64,000 nt of DNA from DAOUAT01 sp964551735 (GCA_964551735.1 CAZKEF010000022.1:1-64000), one strand, 5' to 3'; shown: positions 52,040-62,246, numbered from the stretch's first letter. Notes: generated by a model from the letters alone, not told the origin. Numbers and translations are program-made.

Positions 52040-52336
52040 TTACCGGAGTCGAGTCCAGGCAGCGGTGGTCTTCTGGCGAATCAACGCCAGATCCGGCCCG
52101 GCCGCCTGATCCAGTAGCAGCGTATAGGCCAGGTTGTTGCCGTTCATCGCGATGACCGTGAACTTGCGCTGCTGCGCTTCCGAGTGCTTGACGTAACAGC
52201 GCGAGCAGATGACGCTGGCGCCCCCGGCCTTACGGAACAGGCGGGCCAGGAGCGAAGTGCAGCCGCAGGCGGCGCAGGTTGGGGGTGGGGTAGTGATGTT
52301 TCCTGTTGGCATGGGTGGTTGACCGAGATGGGACAT
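52040..52336 (-). CDS. Small zinc-ribbon protein
   Basis: 98 residues from MSHLGQPPMPTGNITTPPPT at 52336; another Met eight residues on (52312) is also possible, and neither has a strong ribosome site. Two Cys pairs, CAAC and CSRC, about 28 residues apart in CAACGCTSLLARLFRKAGGA and SVICSRCYVKH, should bind zinc. The rest (VIAMNGNNLAYTLLLDQAAG) is a short alpha/beta tail. It is 15 bases upstream of the DUF4129 gene and on its strand, so probably opens the operon. Function unknown. Confidence 0.6.
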   Translation of the reverse strand: MSHLGQPPMPTGNITTPPPTCAACGCTSLLARLFRKAGGASVICSRCYVKHSEAQQRKFTVIAMNGNNLAYTLLLDQAAGPDLALIRQKTTAAWTRLR

Positions 52337-52502
52337 TTGCAGGTGGGCACGCCACGATGTCCATGCATTTCCTTCATCTGAGGGGATTATAGCCCAGAGC
52401 TGGCCGAATAGCAATCGGGGCCAGGGACGCGAGTTGTGCGTTTCGTGATGTGCGATGGGGCATGGTGTTCGGCGCGCGCATTAGAACTATAGAACATGCA
52501 GT

Positions 52503-52531
52503 TTGCATTTTTGATACAAACTTGTTACAAT
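52503..52531 (+). promoter_or_regulatory. Sigma-70-like promoter of the giant secreted protein gene
   Basis: TTGCAT (52503-52508), 17 bases, TACAAT (52526-52531). Leader of about 85 bases to the ATG at 52624. The divergent zinc-ribbon gene begins 167 bases to the left. Confidence 0.68.
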
Positions 52532-52623
52532 CCTCATTCATGGGCGCGCGACCTGCCAGGCGTCAGTTCAAGACCAGCGCTGCGCCTTCGTCAACACATC
52601 GACTTTGTTGGGAGCAAACGCCG

Positions 52624-55600
52624 ATGGCCCATACAGCCGATATCTTCCGTCCCTTCCATCACCACACCCTTCAGCCGTACTGGCGGATTGCGGCTGTGCT
52701 GTTGCTGCTTATCGGGCTTCTGCCCTTGCCGGCTGCGCAGCCTGCTACCTTCTTCCCGCCGCTGCCCGCGCCGGCGCTGGAACAGCCGCACATCGCATCC
52801 TCGGCCGCGGCACAGCAGCTCGGCTCGACCGCCGGGCTGATCGCTTCAGCCGCGGACCTGCGCCAGCTGCCCGCCGCTGTGCTGGGCCTACCTGAACTGC
52901 TGGCCCAACGCACGACGCATAGCGCCACTTTCCAGAGGCCGGACGGCAGTTACGTGTCTGTCGTCAGCGCCGAGCCGCTGCACTACCGGGACGCGCGCGG
53001 CCAATGGCAGGTGGCTGAGCCGGCCTTCCAGGCCACCGCCAACGGTTATGAGGTCAGGCGCAACGCGGTGCGCAGTCGCGCCGGCCTGACGACCGCCACC
53101 CTGGAAGTGGCCGCCGGCAATGCCGGGTTGACCTGGCGGGCGACCGAGTTGGGCGTCTCTGCCGGCGGTCAATTTGCGTCGTTGGCTGCCGCGCTGGAAC
53201 GGACAACCGAGGCGGTGGAGCGCTCCGCCGACGGCCTGTTGCTGTGCTATCCCGGCGGATGGAGCGACCCCTCGCTCACCGAGGTGATCGCCAGCGCGAC
53301 CACCTATGTGGAGCACTCCCTGGTGCTGGCCGCCGCGCCTGCCCTGAGCGAAGCCGAAGGGCCGGCCGGTCCGCCGCAAGCCGAGGCGCTGGAGCTGCGG
53401 GCGAGCCTGACGCTGCAGCCGGGCGCGACCCTCTGGGCCGACGGCGTCCAGCAGACCGGACCGTTTCAGACCGGCGGTGCGCTGTCCATCCACGATCGGG
53501 CCGGCGCCGAAACGCTGCGCCTGGAGCCGGTGCTGGCCTACGAGCAAGCGGCTGCCGAGGTCGCCGTCGCCGGCGAATACCTGCTCCAGCCGGGCGATGC
53601 GCCGGGCACATGGCACGTGGCCGTGCGCACACCCTGGGATTGGTGGGCGGCGCCCGAGCGCCGCTATCCGGCGGTGATCGACCCGCAGATGCGCGTCCTC
53701 ACCAGCACTGGCTACAGCACCGGGCTGGCCTGGGTCAACGACTTTACGCCGGCCGGGTTCAACTTCAACCCCACCCCCGGCTACTACCGTTTCAGCAACC
53801 GCATGATCCTGGGCTCGTCGGGGAGCGCGGCGCAGTCCAATGGCTACGTACAGTTCAATGCCATGCCGTTCATGCCCACCAACAACCCGGTGCAGGTGAG
53901 CGCCGCACAGCTCGAGATCGTGCCCAGCTACCAACATACCCCGTACTACGAGCTGGACGACGGCCCGGATTACGAGCAACTGAAACTGCAATTCAACACG
54001 GCCATGTGGCCGGTGCAGACCTGCCTGGATCCCACGACCGACCCCAACTGCTTCTCGCTCAGCGACAACCGCCTGACGGACCCGGCGTTCAACTGGAACA
54101 ACCGGCCTGCCGCGCCGGCCAACCTCGATATCGGCGTGTTGTCGCTGGAGTCAGCCATCAGCGGCGGCAAGGGCCTGCCCTATCAGTGGGACGTCACGGC
54201 GGCCGTGCAGGCGTGGTACGACACGGCGCACCCGCGGCCGGCCCACGGCCCCGTCTTCGGCCTGGCCCGCACCGACCCGGCCTGCACCGTGTGGCACAGC
54301 CAGATGGAGGCGGGCGCCGCGATCATCGTGCCCTACCAGGTGCCGCGTTGCACCCGCATCCAGGTGGCCGCTGGCAACGCGCGGCTGATCATCGCGTACA
54401 ACGCAATCGTCCTGCCCGATCAAGGGACCAACCTGCTCAACCGCCCCGGCGTGCCCTCGTATGCGGAAGATGCGGCCGGCAAGGAGATCTTCGCGGACAC
54501 CAACCACCAGTACCAGGTTAAGACCGGCAGCGGGCAGTGGGTCGGCGCGGCCGCGCGCGGGGATCACGCGGTCGGTGCGCCCGCGGGTGTGCCCGTCCAG
54601 GCCGCGCTCAAGCTGGTGGATCCGAACGGCGGCACGCTCGGCGACGGCGACGAAGGGTTGGGCGTCACCTCGTGGGTCACTGTGGACGGACGCAACCCGA
54701 ACGCGCAGAACAAGACGCTGGCCGCCACGGTCATCCGCGATGAGCGCAACAACTTCGACCAGGACGCGGCCCGCAATTACCGCATCCAGCACGCGACCGG
54801 CTTCCCCTGGAACCCCAACGACGGCCAGCCGAACCCGCCCCCGCCTGGCGTGCCCGACGGCAGGTGGCGCACCATGACGCTCAACTTCAGCTCCGATGAG
54901 TTGATCCGCCTGGTCGAGTTCGATCTTGGGCCGAAGTACAGCGGCGGCATCGTCATCACACCGACCCGGCTGTTGCAGAGCGTGCCATCGGGCCCAGCGC
55001 TTGACGCGGTGAAGGCCGCCCTCCTCGAGCCGACCGCGGGCGCGCTGAGCAATGCGGTCCGCACGCCCACCTTCCAGGGCAGCGATGGCGCGCTCACCAA
55101 CTGGTACAGCGACGCGACCTCCCTTGCGCTGGAGTTCGGCGGGCAAAACGCAAGCGGCCGCTACGCGGTCGCGTTGGTCAACAACGCCGCGCCCTTCCTC
55201 GACCTCACGCGCGCGGGCATCTACCAGGTCGAGGTCGCCATCCTCGCCTGCCCCGATGGAACCATCCCGACCCGGCGGCTCGGCTGCCAGCCCATCGTCA
55301 TCCCGCATAGCCCGCTGGCCGCACCGTACAACTTCACAACGCCCCATCGCACCGTCAACGGCGTGCGCGTCAACAGCGAGGGCGGCTTCGTCAACAACGG
55401 CGCGTCGTGGTGCACCACCAACGAGCAGCTCGGCACGCCGCTGATCGGCCCGTTGGGCACGACCGGCAGCCAGCGCTACGTCTACGCAGCGCAAGGCTCG
55501 GTCTGCTACGACGCAGGCACATCCACCCTCTACACCACTGACGACTCGGCCGTCGGCCTGGCCTACGCGCAGAGCTACACCCAGCCCGATGGCACCACGC

Positions 55601-58600
55601 GCGGCCAGCGCGCGCCCAGCGTCCCGCTCTACGGCGTCGCCGTCCGCTACCCGGCGGACCCCAACGCTACCGGCCGCGTCCAGTGCGGTGCGACGTGCAG
55701 CCAGCTCACGCCCACCCCCACGACCGAGCGCCGCCAGTTACCCTTCGCGGCCTGGGGCGCCGGCTTCAGCGCGGCCGCCGATGGCATCCACCTGACCGGC
55801 ATGACCGCCGGCCAGGCGTTCGGCGGCGGCGCACTCAAGCTGGCCGTGAGCGTTGACGTGCAGGCCCCGCCCTTTAACCGTCAATGGGATGTCTCGTGGC
55901 TGCTCTACCCTTCGCCCGCTACGACCGACCCGGACCCGGCGACCGCCAGCGACTTCCGCAAGTACTTCTTCAACGTTGGGTTGACGCAGGACGCGGCGCT
56001 GCCCGCCATCATGGACCTGGCCTCGGTCGAGCTGCGCTTGCTCGACGGGCCGGATGGCGCGCCGGCCGGTACAGTGAAGGACCACCACACAACCATCCAG
56101 TCGGCCGGGCCGGTCTTCCGCGAGCTCTCTGCCCCCTACGCCAAGCTGACCCTCCCGCCGGAGCTGGGCGGCGGCCAGCCCGGCGCGACCAAGAAAGCGC
56201 AGGCGGTCATCCTCCCGCCCGGCCAGGCGCGGCGCACCCCGGCCGATGACCCGGACCCGGTCACGCGTTACTGCGGCGGCGCGGACCTCTCGTGTCTGGA
56301 GCTGCGGCGGCCGGAGTATGCCTGGAAAAACGGCAACGGCGTCGTGCTGCGCGTCGACCTGCCGGACATGTTCATCAAAGAGAAGCCCGGCACCGTAATG
56401 GTCAGTGAAGCCGGCAAGCTGACGGTCTTCAGCGCGGACCACCCCGACGCCGGGCTGCTGGCTCCGAACGCCTTCAGCCAGGAGTTTCAGTTCGAGACGT
56501 GGGGCGCCACCGTGCAGTTGAGCGAGGAGGCGTGCGAGGAGGGGTCGAGCGCCATCGTCACGGTGATCCGCGGCACTGCGGCCATCGCCCTGCCGATGCT
56601 GGGGGAGGATGGGGCGAACGGTGGGCCGGTCGCGCCGCCCTCAGTGGTGATGAACTTCCGCCTGTGCAAAACCGAGCTGCAATACGCCCGGCTCGAGCTG
56701 GACATCGCGCCCGGCTACCTGCCGGTGGGCGCCACCGGGATGGGGGTTGACTTGCTGGGCGGCGAGGTCATCATCGGCCAAAACCACACCACCATCAACC
56801 TGGATGTGGGTTTCCGGTCGGTGCCGTCGGACGCCGTGCTCTCCAACGGGTTTGGCCGGGTCACCATTGACACGCGCGGCCTGTTCCAGGTGCAGGCCCA
56901 GGCCACCATCGTCGGCGTTGTGGATGCCGATCTGAACCTGCAGGTGGCATGGAACCCGCTCGACGTGCTGTTGGAGGCAGACGCCAGCGCCTTCGGGCTG
57001 GTGTACGGCAGCCTGAAGCTGCACGCTTGGGTGGGCCAGGGGTGGCAGAACAAGTATAGCTGGCTGCCGAACAACAACGACTTCCACTTCACCGGCAGTA
57101 TCAAAGGCTTCGTGCGCCTGGAAGAAGACCTGGTCGCGCCGTACTTGCCGCCGGACGACATCGAGATCGGCGTCAAGATCGCGTTCGGCGAGTTTTGCAC
57201 CAACGCGTTCTGCACCCAATACGCCTGGGGCATGTCAGCCGCGTTCTCGGTGGCCGGCTTTGAGGTCGGCCTCTACGTGGACGAGGACGGGCCGGAGTTG
57301 TTCCTGGGTTCCGATGACCACACGCTGATCGACGAGTTCGGCGGCGGCGCGTTGCTGGCCAGCGCGGCGACGACGGCGCCCGCGGCGCCCCCGCCATCGA
57401 ACCTCCAGCAAATCCAACTGCCGGGCCAGTTCCAGCCGTGGCTGCAGCAGTCCCCCGAACCGCCCACGGCCGGGTGGCCCACTTATGCGCCCGGCGCGAA
57501 CCCGGACGGCGCCTGCGACATGGCAAGCCCGCCCAATGCGGTCACCTGCACCTTCGTCATCGCCGCCAATGCCGCCGGCCGCGCGGCCTTCTCGGCCGCC
57601 TGGCTGAACGGGGATCTTACCGCGACGGTTATCCGGCCGGACGGCACGCAGATCACGGGCGCGGAGGCAGGCGTCACCTTCACCCAGGATCCGGGCCCCA
57701 CCGTGAAGCGGACCACGTTCCTGGTGAAACCGGCGTCCGGGGGCGCGCTGCCCGCCGGTGCGTGGAAGTTGCGCATTACCGGCGCCTACCTGCCCTCGGG
57801 CGGCCCCGGCGGCGAGCGCCACAACTACTCGCTGCTGTTCGCCACCGACCCGCCGCCCCCCGCGCTCACGTGGCTCACGCCCGCGACGCAGGTGGATGGC
57901 ACCGGCTCGATCAACCTGAGCTGGACAGCGGACCGCGCCGCCGCGGCTGTGCCGGAGCGGCTGGAGCTGTTCTACACGCCCCTGGCCTACAAGCCGATCA
58001 CCGACACCGAGGTGATCAGCGCGACTCTGATCGTCAACGGCGTGCAGGCGAGCGCGGGCAGCTACACTTGGGATACGCGGGGCCTGGCCTCGGGCGAATA
58101 CGCGGTGGCCGCGCGCATTGACGACCACCTGAAGGGCAACGGCCACGTGGTGTCGTGGGCGCCCGGCTCGGTGGTGATCAACGACACCATGGCGCCGCCC
58201 CAGCCGGAGCTCCTCGGCGCGCAATCGCTGCCCGACGCATTGACGGTGCTCTGGAAACGCGATGTGTCCACACCTGATCTGGCGGGCTACCTGGTGGAAT
58301 ACACCTACCCCTCATGGGACAACCAGGATCTTACGCGGCAGAAGCTAGTGCTGCCACGGGCCGGCAGCCCCTGGTGGGCCAGCCCCTTCCTGCCCGAGCA
58401 GGCGCGTTTGGGCGGCCTGCTGGAGGGGTATACCAGCGAGATCTGCGTGCGCGCCTACGATGCCTCGGGCAACGTTAGCGCCTGCACACCGATCCGCAAG
58501 CGCGTGGACAGCGAAAATGAGCGGCCGCCGGGGGCGCCGCGCTTCCCCGCGGCCGAGATGGAACGCTCACCCGTGCGTCTGCGGGTCACCTGGTCGGGGC

Positions 58601-59742
58601 CGGAGGCCGGCAGGCCTGCCGGTTATCTCCTGGCCTACGAACCGATCGGCTGCCTGTTGCCGGGCGCGAACGAGCCGGCCGCCGAGGGCCCGTCGCCCAT
58701 TGACGTGGGCAATACGTTCACCTACTCCCTGAGCGGCCTGGCGCAAGGGCAGCGTTACCGGCTGAGCATCTCCGGCTACGATGCGCTCGGGGTCATCGGG
58801 CCGGCGGTCAGCACGATGGCCATGTTCCTCGACCCGGCCGACCTGGACGGCGACGGCCTGCCGGACGCCTGGGCCAACGTGTTCGGCGTGAGCGGCAGCA
58901 CCGCCGATGCAGACATGGATGGCCTGATCAACGCCGAAGAGCTGAACCGGGGCACCTACCCCACCAAGGCGGACAGCGATCGCGACGGCTTCGACGACGG
59001 GGCTGAAATCACGGCAGGCAGCGATCCATGCGGTCCCGGCCGGCCGCTCGGCCCGTCCGAGGCCAAGATGCGCCTCACCGGCCCGGCGACCGCGCGCTTC
59101 GCCACGCCGGCCAATCTGACAAATGTGACGCCAAAGCGCTACTGGGTGCTGAATACCGGTGCGGGGACGCTCCGTTGGCAGGCGGCCGCGGCCGAGCCGT
59201 GGATCACCCTGGCGATCAGCGGGACCACCACCTCGGCCCTGACCAACGTCACAGGCGCGCTGACGATCAGCGGAGACGAGGAAGCGCCCCTGGAGGTCGG
59301 CGTTAACGTCTGCGGCCTGGAGCCGGGGCTGCATCGCGGCACGGTCACACTCACCAACCTTTCGACCTCGCCGGATGCGCCGGTGGAGACGGCGACCATC
59401 GCGGTAGAGGTTCAGGTGTTGGGCAACAAGATCCTTACCCCCGTGGCCCTGGACATTAACCGCGACGGCGACACCGTGACCCTGACGTGGCCGGCTGTGG
59501 GGGCAGACGCCTACCAGGTGTGGCAAAATAGCTCGGACCCGTACTTCGGCCCCGGCCGCGCCTGTGTGGCGCCGGGGTGCATCACAGTCGAAACGCCGGG
59601 CTACTCGGAGAGCCTGCCGGCCGGGGATGCGGTGACACGCTATTACTTCGTGCGCAGCGCCAGCCTGTGCGGGCCGACCTCCGATCCCTCCAACCGCGTC
59701 GGCGCCTTCGGTTTCAACCTGGCCCCCGGCACGCTGCCGTAG
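52624..59742 (+). CDS. Giant secreted multidomain protein (2372 residues)
   Basis: Start ATG 52624 with GGGAG upstream; signal peptide to about residue 45 (IAAVLLLLIGLLPLPAAQPA). Residues about 370-590 look like a DNRLRE-type beta domain (VQFNAMPFMPTNNPVQVSAA, QWDVTAAVQAWYD). Next come long beta-rich stretches; about 1635-1745 resembles a pre-peptidase C-terminal domain, 1855-1962 and 1968-2068 are Fn3-like, 2072-2132 has thrombospondin type 3-like Ca-binding repeats (DLDGDGLPD, DADMDGLIN, DSDRDGFDD), 2145-2265 a BACON-like domain, and 2268-2372 a last Fn3-like one. Such proteins mediate attachment or form surface layers. No catalytic site or sorting motif is seen. A short repeat of CCTGAGCG type lies in its 5' part (53341-53360). 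Confidence 0.85.
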   Translation: MAHTADIFRPFHHHTLQPYWRIAAVLLLLIGLLPLPAAQPATFFPPLPAPALEQPHIASSAAAQQLGSTAGLIASAADLRQLPAAVLGLPELLAQRTTHSATFQRPDGSYVSVVSAEPLHYRDARGQWQVAEPAFQATANGYEVRRNAVRSRAGLTTATLEVAAGNAGLTWRATELGVSAGGQFASLAAALERTTEAVERSADGLLLCYPGGWSDPSLTEVIASATTYVEHSLVLAAAPALSEAEGPAGPPQAEALELRASLTLQPGATLWADGVQQTGPFQTGGALSIHDRAGAETLRLEPVLAYEQAAAEVAVAGEYLLQPGDAPGTWHVAVRTPWDWWAAPERRYPAVIDPQMRVLTSTGYSTGLAWVNDFTPAGFNFNPTPGYYRFSNRMILGSSGSAAQSNGYVQFNAMPFMPTNNPVQVSAAQLEIVPSYQHTPYYELDDGPDYEQLKLQFNTAMWPVQTCLDPTTDPNCFSLSDNRLTDPAFNWNNRPAAPANLDIGVLSLESAISGGKGLPYQWDVTAAVQAWYDTAHPRPAHGPVFGLARTDPACTVWHSQMEAGAAIIVPYQVPRCTRIQVAAGNARLIIAYNAIVLPDQGTNLLNRPGVPSYAEDAAGKEIFADTNHQYQVKTGSGQWVGAAARGDHAVGAPAGVPVQAALKLVDPNGGTLGDGDEGLGVTSWVTVDGRNPNAQNKTLAATVIRDERNNFDQDAARNYRIQHATGFPWNPNDGQPNPPPPGVPDGRWRTMTLNFSSDELIRLVEFDLGPKYSGGIVITPTRLLQSVPSGPALDAVKAALLEPTAGALSNAVRTPTFQGSDGALTNWYSDATSLALEFGGQNASGRYAVALVNNAAPFLDLTRAGIYQVEVAILACPDGTIPTRRLGCQPIVIPHSPLAAPYNFTTPHRTVNGVRVNSEGGFVNNGASWCTTNEQLGTPLIGPLGTTGSQRYVYAAQGSVCYDAGTSTLYTTDDSAVGLAYAQSYTQPDGTTRGQRAPSVPLYGVAVRYPADPNATGRVQCGATCSQLTPTPTTERRQLPFAAWGAGFSAAADGIHLTGMTAGQAFGGGALKLAVSVDVQAPPFNRQWDVSWLLYPSPATTDPDPATASDFRKYFFNVGLTQDAALPAIMDLASVELRLLDGPDGAPAGTVKDHHTTIQSAGPVFRELSAPYAKLTLPPELGGGQPGATKKAQAVILPPGQARRTPADDPDPVTRYCGGADLSCLELRRPEYAWKNGNGVVLRVDLPDMFIKEKPGTVMVSEAGKLTVFSADHPDAGLLAPNAFSQEFQFETWGATVQLSEEACEEGSSAIVTVIRGTAAIALPMLGEDGANGGPVAPPSVVMNFRLCKTELQYARLELDIAPGYLPVGATGMGVDLLGGEVIIGQNHTTINLDVGFRSVPSDAVLSNGFGRVTIDTRGLFQVQAQATIVGVVDADLNLQVAWNPLDVLLEADASAFGLVYGSLKLHAWVGQGWQNKYSWLPNNNDFHFTGSIKGFVRLEEDLVAPYLPPDDIEIGVKIAFGEFCTNAFCTQYAWGMSAAFSVAGFEVGLYVDEDGPELFLGSDDHTLIDEFGGGALLASAATTAPAAPPPSNLQQIQLPGQFQPWLQQSPEPPTAGWPTYAPGANPDGACDMASPPNAVTCTFVIAANAAGRAAFSAAWLNGDLTATVIRPDGTQITGAEAGVTFTQDPGPTVKRTTFLVKPASGGALPAGAWKLRITGAYLPSGGPGGERHNYSLLFATDPPPPALTWLTPATQVDGTGSINLSWTADRAAAAVPERLELFYTPLAYKPITDTEVISATLIVNGVQASAGSYTWDTRGLASGEYAVAARIDDHLKGNGHVVSWAPGSVVINDTMAPPQPELLGAQSLPDALTVLWKRDVSTPDLAGYLVEYTYPSWDNQDLTRQKLVLPRAGSPWWASPFLPEQARLGGLLEGYTSEICVRAYDASGNVSACTPIRKRVDSENERPPGAPRFPAAEMERSPVRLRVTWSGPEAGRPAGYLLAYEPIGCLLPGANEPAAEGPSPIDVGNTFTYSLSGLAQGQRYRLSISGYDALGVIGPAVSTMAMFLDPADLDGDGLPDAWANVFGVSGSTADADMDGLINAEELNRGTYPTKADSDRDGFDDGAEITAGSDPCGPGRPLGPSEAKMRLTGPATARFATPANLTNVTPKRYWVLNTGAGTLRWQAAAAEPWITLAISGTTTSALTNVTGALTISGDEEAPLEVGVNVCGLEPGLHRGTVTLTNLSTSPDAPVETATIAVEVQVLGNKILTPVALDINRDGDTVTLTWPAVGADAYQVWQNSSDPYFGPGRACVAPGCITVETPGYSESLPAGDAVTRYYFVRSASLCGPTSDPSNRVGAFGFNLAPGTLP
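53341..53360 (+). repeat. REP-like short palindromic repeat inside the coding sequence
   Basis: GCCCTGAGCGAAGCCGAAGG (53341-53360) is the core of a widespread intergenic repeat of Chloroflexota and other soil and sediment bacteria. It is read here as ALSEAEG; in another frame it would give the familiar PERSRRA. It shares CCCTGAGCG with the element at 29372-29548. It is in frame, so the protein has tolerated the insert. Confidence 0.55.
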
Positions 59743-59837
59743 GGACAGTGGCCGCCAAGTTGACCGTTTGATCTGACATGACCTTTTCATGCAGGGCCAT
59801 GACGAGCCTGGCAAGAAGAGCGACCATGCGCTGCGCT

Positions 59838-59872
59838 GCCAGGCCAGGATTGCGCAACCATCCTGGCCTGGC
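59838..59872. terminator. 13-bp inverted repeat between convergent genes
   Basis: GCCAGGCCAGGAT (59838-59850) pairs perfectly with 59860-59872 (9-base loop). It lies between the ends of the giant gene and of the GAF kinase gene, so may end both transcripts. No T run. Confidence 0.6.
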
Positions 59873-59927
59873 GCAAGGAGGCGGCCTGTAGATACGCGGG
59901 GAATCATGGTGAACGCGGTGACGCGGG

Positions 59928-61502
59928 TCACCTATCGGCTGGCGCAACCGGAACCGTGGCGATGATGCGCGTTCCCCGTCCCAGCTCGGACTGAACCTTT
60001 AGCGTACCGCCCAATAACCGCGTGCGTTCACGCATGCCGATCAGCCCCAAGTGACCGGCCACGGCCAGCTCCTCGACCGGGGCAGCCAGGGTAAACCCCT
60101 TGCCGTTGTCTTGCACGACCATCTCCACAGTGCCATCGTTGAACGTGAGGTTGATGGTGGACCGAGTGGCCCCGGCGTGCTTCTTGACATTGGTCAGCGC
60201 CTCCTGGGCGATGCGGAACAACACCAACTCCAGCCCTGGCAGCAGGCGACGATGCTCACCCGAGACCCAAAGTTTCGTGGGTATGCCGTCCTGCTCTGTC
60301 ATACTGACCGCCAGTCCCTCCAGAGTAGGTATGAGGCCGAGATCATCCAGCGTTGAGGGCCGAAGGGCGCGGCTGAAACGCCGGATCCCTCCGATGATAT
60401 CATCGGTGGCCTTCCGAAGCTCGTGCAGGCGCTGCACCGTGTTCGGCGCAGCGTTCTCGCTCGCTTGCGCCAACGCTTCGATCTGTCGCGAGAGCACCAC
60501 CAAGGATTGGATCGTCTCATCATGGAGATCGCGCGCGATGCGCGCCCGTTCTGCTTCTTGGGCCTGGGTGATCTCTCGGGCATAGTAACGGCTGCTGCGA
60601 CACAAGTATGCGTTTTCTACCGCGGCGCCGACGGCATTCCCCACCGAGGTCAGCAGTTCCATGTCCTCAGAGGTAAAACGCCCCGATCTGGAATCGGCCA
60701 ATTCCATGATGCCCATGACCCGATTGCGAGATAACAGAGGCATCACGACGAGAGAGCGCATCCCCGTTTCGCCGGCCAGGCTGGTCAACAATTCAGACTC
60801 TTGCAGTAGATCATTTACAACCCGCGTCTTACCGGTCTGTACTGCGCGGGCCGAAAGGCCGCTGCTCAGCGTCGTTCGATTGTCTTGGTCGGTTAACGCA
60901 GCCGGAGCGCCCTTTCGCGCCATCAACACCAAGTCCTGGCTCACCCCCTGCACCAGGAAGATATCACCCATGTTCACCTGGGTGACCTCCATCACCTTGT
61001 CGAGGGCGCCGTTCAAGATGTCTTCCAGCTCCCAAGACCTGTTTACATGTGAGCTGATGGCGTTAATCATTCTCAGACGCGAAACGGCTTCCTGGCGCAG
61101 ATGCTTCTCACGCTCCTGAGTGGCAATCATCCAGACGACGAGATAACCCACCACAAGGACGGCCAGGATCTCCAGCAACGTGTCCCCTGGGTAGTGAGAG
61201 ATCAGGAACACGCGTGGCAGCATGATGAGTATGGAGATGCCCAGGGTCACAGCCCCGCCCCGCTGTCCGAAGGCAAAGGTCGCGGCGGCCACAGGTAAGA
61301 GGAAGACAATGCGCTCAATCGCATGCCGATCCACGAAACCCACAGAGGCAAGGGTAATCTGCGGCCGGAGGTAGTGCAGCAACGTAAGAATGCCGAGAAT
61401 CACCACGATGATCCAGAAGCTCCGTTCGCCTGCCAGTTGCCTTAAGCTGCGCGTCCAAGAGCCAGAGCGTGAATTTGATATTTTGTGTTGGCGAGTGGGC
61501 AT
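59928..61502 (-). CDS. Membrane-bound GAF-domain sensor histidine kinase
   Basis: 524 residues, start with AGGAG upstream. Residues 28-130 hold four membrane helices (SFWIIVVILGILTLLHYL, ERIVFLLPVAAATFAFG, and two more), then a coiled segment and a GAF domain (about 160-300). The kinase: ERARIARDLHDETIQSLVVL with H327, AQEALTNVKKHAGA and QDNGKGFTLAAP. It is the HisKA_3 class. It follows its regulator by 43 bases on the same strand (regulator first). Signals are unknown; a GAF plus membrane layout is common for redox or ligand sensing. The downstream hairpin at 59838-59872 probably ends it. Confidence 0.9.
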   Translation of the reverse strand: MPTRQHKISNSRSGSWTRSLRQLAGERSFWIIVVILGILTLLHYLRPQITLASVGFVDRHAIERIVFLLPVAAATFAFGQRGGAVTLGISILIMLPRVFLISHYPGDTLLEILAVLVVGYLVVWMIATQEREKHLRQEAVSRLRMINAISSHVNRSWELEDILNGALDKVMEVTQVNMGDIFLVQGVSQDLVLMARKGAPAALTDQDNRTTLSSGLSARAVQTGKTRVVNDLLQESELLTSLAGETGMRSLVVMPLLSRNRVMGIMELADSRSGRFTSEDMELLTSVGNAVGAAVENAYLCRSSRYYAREITQAQEAERARIARDLHDETIQSLVVLSRQIEALAQASENAAPNTVQRLHELRKATDDIIGGIRRFSRALRPSTLDDLGLIPTLEGLAVSMTEQDGIPTKLWVSGEHRRLLPGLELVLFRIAQEALTNVKKHAGATRSTINLTFNDGTVEMVVQDNGKGFTLAAPVEELAVAGHLGLIGMRERTRLLGGTLKVQSELGRGTRIIATVPVAPADR

Positions 61503-61545
61503 GTTGGTGAACTCCTACAGACACCGTGCAACGGCCTGCCGAGCC

Positions 61546-62211
61546 CTAAAACGTATCCTCGAGGGTAAGCCAACCCTTCCTGAGCGCCTCAAGCACAGCC
61601 TCCGTGCGCGAACCGACGGCCATCTTGCTGAAGATGTTGCTCAGGTGGGTCTGCACCGTGCGAATGCTGAGCGACAACTTGTGGGCGATCTCTTGGTTCT
61701 TCAGCCCCCTTGCAGCCAGCCTGAGGACTTCGATCTCTCGCTCGCTAAGCTGTTCGGGGACGCTCGGTTTGCTGTGCGCGCCCTCGGGCGGCCCAAAGCG
61801 GCCGACGACCTTGCGCGCGATGGCAGGATGGAGCACGGCGTCACCCGCCACCACCGCCCGAATAGCCTTGACCAACTCATCGGCCCCCACGTTCTTAAGC
61901 AGATACCCGGCCGCGCCGGCTTCCAGCAGGGCGAAGACATATTGGTCATCATCGTAGGCGCTGAGCACCAGGACACTGACCCGGGGGACAATCGCTTTGA
62001 TCTGACGGGTGGCCTCGATACCATTGAGCTTGGGCATCGCGATATCCATGATCACGATGTCGGGCGCGTATTGGCACGCCAGGCTCACGGCTTCCTCGCC
62101 GTCGCCCGCCTCCGCCACCACCTCCAGGTCCTGCTCCCGTGCCAGCAGTTCATGGGTGCCCTGTCGCACGACCGCGTGGTCATCAGCCAACAGGATCCTG
62201 ATCTTGCCCAT
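61546..62211 (-). CDS. NarL/LuxR-family response regulator
   Basis: 221 residues from MGKIRILLADDHAVVRQGTH at 62211, chosen for GGAGGTG just upstream (a longer frame to 62241 lacks it). Receiver: D56 in IVIMDIAMPKLNG, VLVLSAYDDDQ and GYLLKNVG (Asn here follows the conserved Lys). LuxR output: LSEREIEVLRLAARGLKNQE and LSIRTVQTHLSNIFSKMAVG. It heads a transcript with the kinase at 59928, from the promoter at 62247-62276. A cluster of TACGTA sites lies upstream (62297-62368), probable binding sites for this regulator. The divergent gene at 62485 could be its target. Confidence 0.92.
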   Translation of the reverse strand: MGKIRILLADDHAVVRQGTHELLAREQDLEVVAEAGDGEEAVSLACQYAPDIVIMDIAMPKLNGIEATRQIKAIVPRVSVLVLSAYDDDQYVFALLEAGAAGYLLKNVGADELVKAIRAVVAGDAVLHPAIARKVVGRFGPPEGAHSKPSVPEQLSEREIEVLRLAARGLKNQEIAHKLSLSIRTVQTHLSNIFSKMAVGSRTEAVLEALRKGWLTLEDTF

Positions 62212-62246
62212 GGTCACCTCCAGTTGCACTTTCACAACCAAGTCAG

